In this document: in pieces, positions 63,205-64,000 of the stretch
Layout of the letters: each line of letters starts with the position of its first letter
Position numbering within the stretch: position 1 is the first letter of the stretch
Assembly (NCBI GenBank): GCA_017436305.1
Contig: JAFSDJ010000074.1
Location: forward strand, 33,020 to 97,019
DNA length: 64,000 nt
Direction of reading: 5' to 3'
Source: Lachnospiraceae bacterium
GTDB taxonomy: Bacteria; Bacillota; Clostridia; Lachnospirales; Lachnospiraceae
The notes under the pieces: model-generated
Database searches by the model: none
What the model was told of the DNA's origin: nothing
What the model saw: the letters and a program-made list of their open reading frames with translations, nothing else
Made by a program: the position numbers and the translations under genes

Positions 63205-63655
63205 ACACAATCTCACTCCCTTCAAATGTCAGGCAATTAATTGCTGCTAACGTATGAAAACTAATTTGATGAGTAGGATATTTAAACTTTGCAAAGCTCC
63301 AAAACTGTTCCCTTGTCATGTCTCCATATAAATAATCATTTACATAGTTCCAAACGGTATCATCTGCCATAGGCCCTTCCACAATATCGTAACGATGCAA
63401 CTCTCCCTTTCGACATCTGGCAATAAAATCCAGCCATTCATCCGAAAGACTATCAAATTTTAAAATTGATAATGTATTATCCGGTGTGTAAATATAGGAA
63501 TTAATAATAGGAGTTCCTTCACTGCGGTTCGCCCATCTTATTGCCTGTTCATAGCTGTTTGTACAATAAAATCCCCAAGAAAAGTCCTTTGTATACTTAG
63601 TTTTTCTAACTTCCGGAAATTCCACAATTTCTTTACTTGCATGGTAGAGAATCAT
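63182..63655 (-). CDS. DUF3990 protein, probable ADP-ribosyltransferase-like toxin
   Basis: A 157-residue protein starting MILYHASKEIVEFPEVRKTKYTKDFSWGFYCTNSYEQAIRWA. The YHAS start, the FxxGFY(C)T block and the following QAxxWA helix are the hallmarks of DUF3990, related to ADP-ribosyltransferase folds. The last part has DTVWNYVNDYLYGDM and THQISFHTLAAINCLTFEGSE. Targets are unknown. AGGGG precedes the ATG at 63655. It overlaps the DUF3791-like gene by 23 bp and has no other partner. Confidence 0.8.
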   Translation of the reverse strand: MILYHASKEIVEFPEVRKTKYTKDFSWGFYCTNSYEQAIRWANRSEGTPIINSYIYTPDNTLSILKFDSLSDEWLDFIARCRKGELHRYDIVEGPMADDTVWNYVNDYLYGDMTREQFWSFAKFKYPTHQISFHTLAAINCLTFEGSEIVYDSEGKR

Positions 63656-63736
63656 CACTTTTCACCCCTCTAATCAATCGTCTTAATTAAATTCTATTAT
63701 AATAAATTAGTATTTTTAGCGCAATGCTATTTTCCC

Positions 63737-64000
63737 CTAAAACTCCCTCTTCTCCATAACCCTGACGCTAATAAAATAAGAAATAATCACGAAAGATCCC
63801 GAAAGTACAAGTATTCCTGCTATTAGCAAACCTCCCGGTATTTGCTGGAATCGGTCTATAATTTCTCCCAAAACATTTCCCAGTTTTTCAAAATATACCG
63901 AACCTGCAATTACTAATCCCATAATAGCTCCCACAATACCTGATGTAACCATTCTTCCTTTTTCTGTGCCGAATTTAAACTGAATCGGCAACATAAATGC
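63737..64000 (-). CDS. ABC-2-type transporter permease, C-terminal part (runs off the right edge)
   Basis: The frame is open to the window edge, reading AFMLPIQFKFGTEKGRMVTSG, so the apparent Met at 63994 is probably internal. Two hydrophobic helices follow (about SGIVGAIMGLVIAGSVYF and PGGLLIAGILVLSGSFVIIS), then a basic end VRVMEKREF. The PxxFKFGxEK motif before the penultimate helices is typical of small ABC-2 permeases coupled to a separate ATPase. The ATPase gene should lie beyond the edge. Confidence 0.7.
   Translation of the reverse strand, partial: AFMLPIQFKFGTEKGRMVTSGIVGAIMGLVIAGSVYFEKLGNVLGEIIDRFQQIPGGLLIAGILVLSGSFVIISYFISVRVMEKREF

Noticed and set aside
1-64000. CRISPR arrays, insertion sequences, tRNA and rRNA genes
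   Set aside because: No regular spaced repeats, transposase-like frames, or tRNA/rRNA signatures were seen on either strand.

Overview
The window looks like chromosomal DNA of a low-GC, Gram-positive anaerobe of the class Clostridia, most likely a motile, spore-forming Lachnospiraceae. This rests on gene content and order (mbl-flhO-flhP-flgJ-like, comF-yvyF, cdaA-cdaR-glmM, a LysM/GH18 spore-type hydrolase, EFR1-type flavodoxin/ferredoxin, PucR-like regulator) and on strong AGGAGG ribosome sites. No database search was run. I saw no rRNA, tRNA, CRISPR array or transposase. Almost all genes lie on the minus strand. Many starts were moved to an internal ATG because a Shine-Dalgarno sequence sits there.

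Layout. 1-6.6 kb: minus-strand surface-glycan genes (SDR fragment, Gfo/Idh/MocA oxidoreductase, DUF2304, two GT2s, a polytopic membrane protein, a GT4). 6.7-8.8 kb: two plus-strand genes with their own promoters (fucosyltransferase-like protein, DUF3048/YerB lipoprotein) and a terminator. 9-16.7 kb: a second glycan cluster (GT39-like, three GT2s, DUF2142 protein and a small membrane protein) behind leuA. 18.6 kb: HPr, then a 147-bp element with inverted ends. 19.2-27.5 kb: one tightly packed run, recD2-comF-yvyF-two unknown membrane proteins-cdaA-cdaR-glmM, joining c-di-AMP synthesis to cell-wall precursor supply. 27.6-30.8 kb: mbl-flhO-flhP-flgJ-like with promoter and terminator. 31-39 kb: uvrB-MBOAT-DHHW-uvrA, an O-acetylation pair sandwiched between two excision-repair genes. 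39-47 kb: pucR-like, ftsE, ftsX, M23 activator, ctpA, GT14, membrane protein (division-site wall hydrolysis). 47.4-49.6 kb: plus-strand EamA transporter and LysM-GH18 protein. 49.7-55.6 kb: SDR, then a VWA-like/MoxR/LRR three-gene set and an EFR1 protein preceded by what looks like a collapsed TetR gene with its operators still present. 55.9-64 kb: accessory region with a Panacea/PemK toxin-antitoxin pair, S41 protein, AbrB-glycosyltransferase pair, gene remnant and hairpin-rich DNA, Crp-aldo/keto reductase pair, unknown helical protein, DUF3791/DUF3990 pair, and the edge of an ABC-2 permease.

The strongest unexplained signal is a 16-bp palindrome, GTTAGCNNNNGCTAAC. It occurs with perfect arms six times, four of them inside unrelated coding sequences where it is read as L-A-x-A-N. 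A second family, bounded by GTTACTG and CAGTAAC, sits only between genes. Candidate new functional units are the VWA-like/MoxR/LRR operon, the two membrane proteins ahead of cdaA, and the uvrB/uvrA sandwich.
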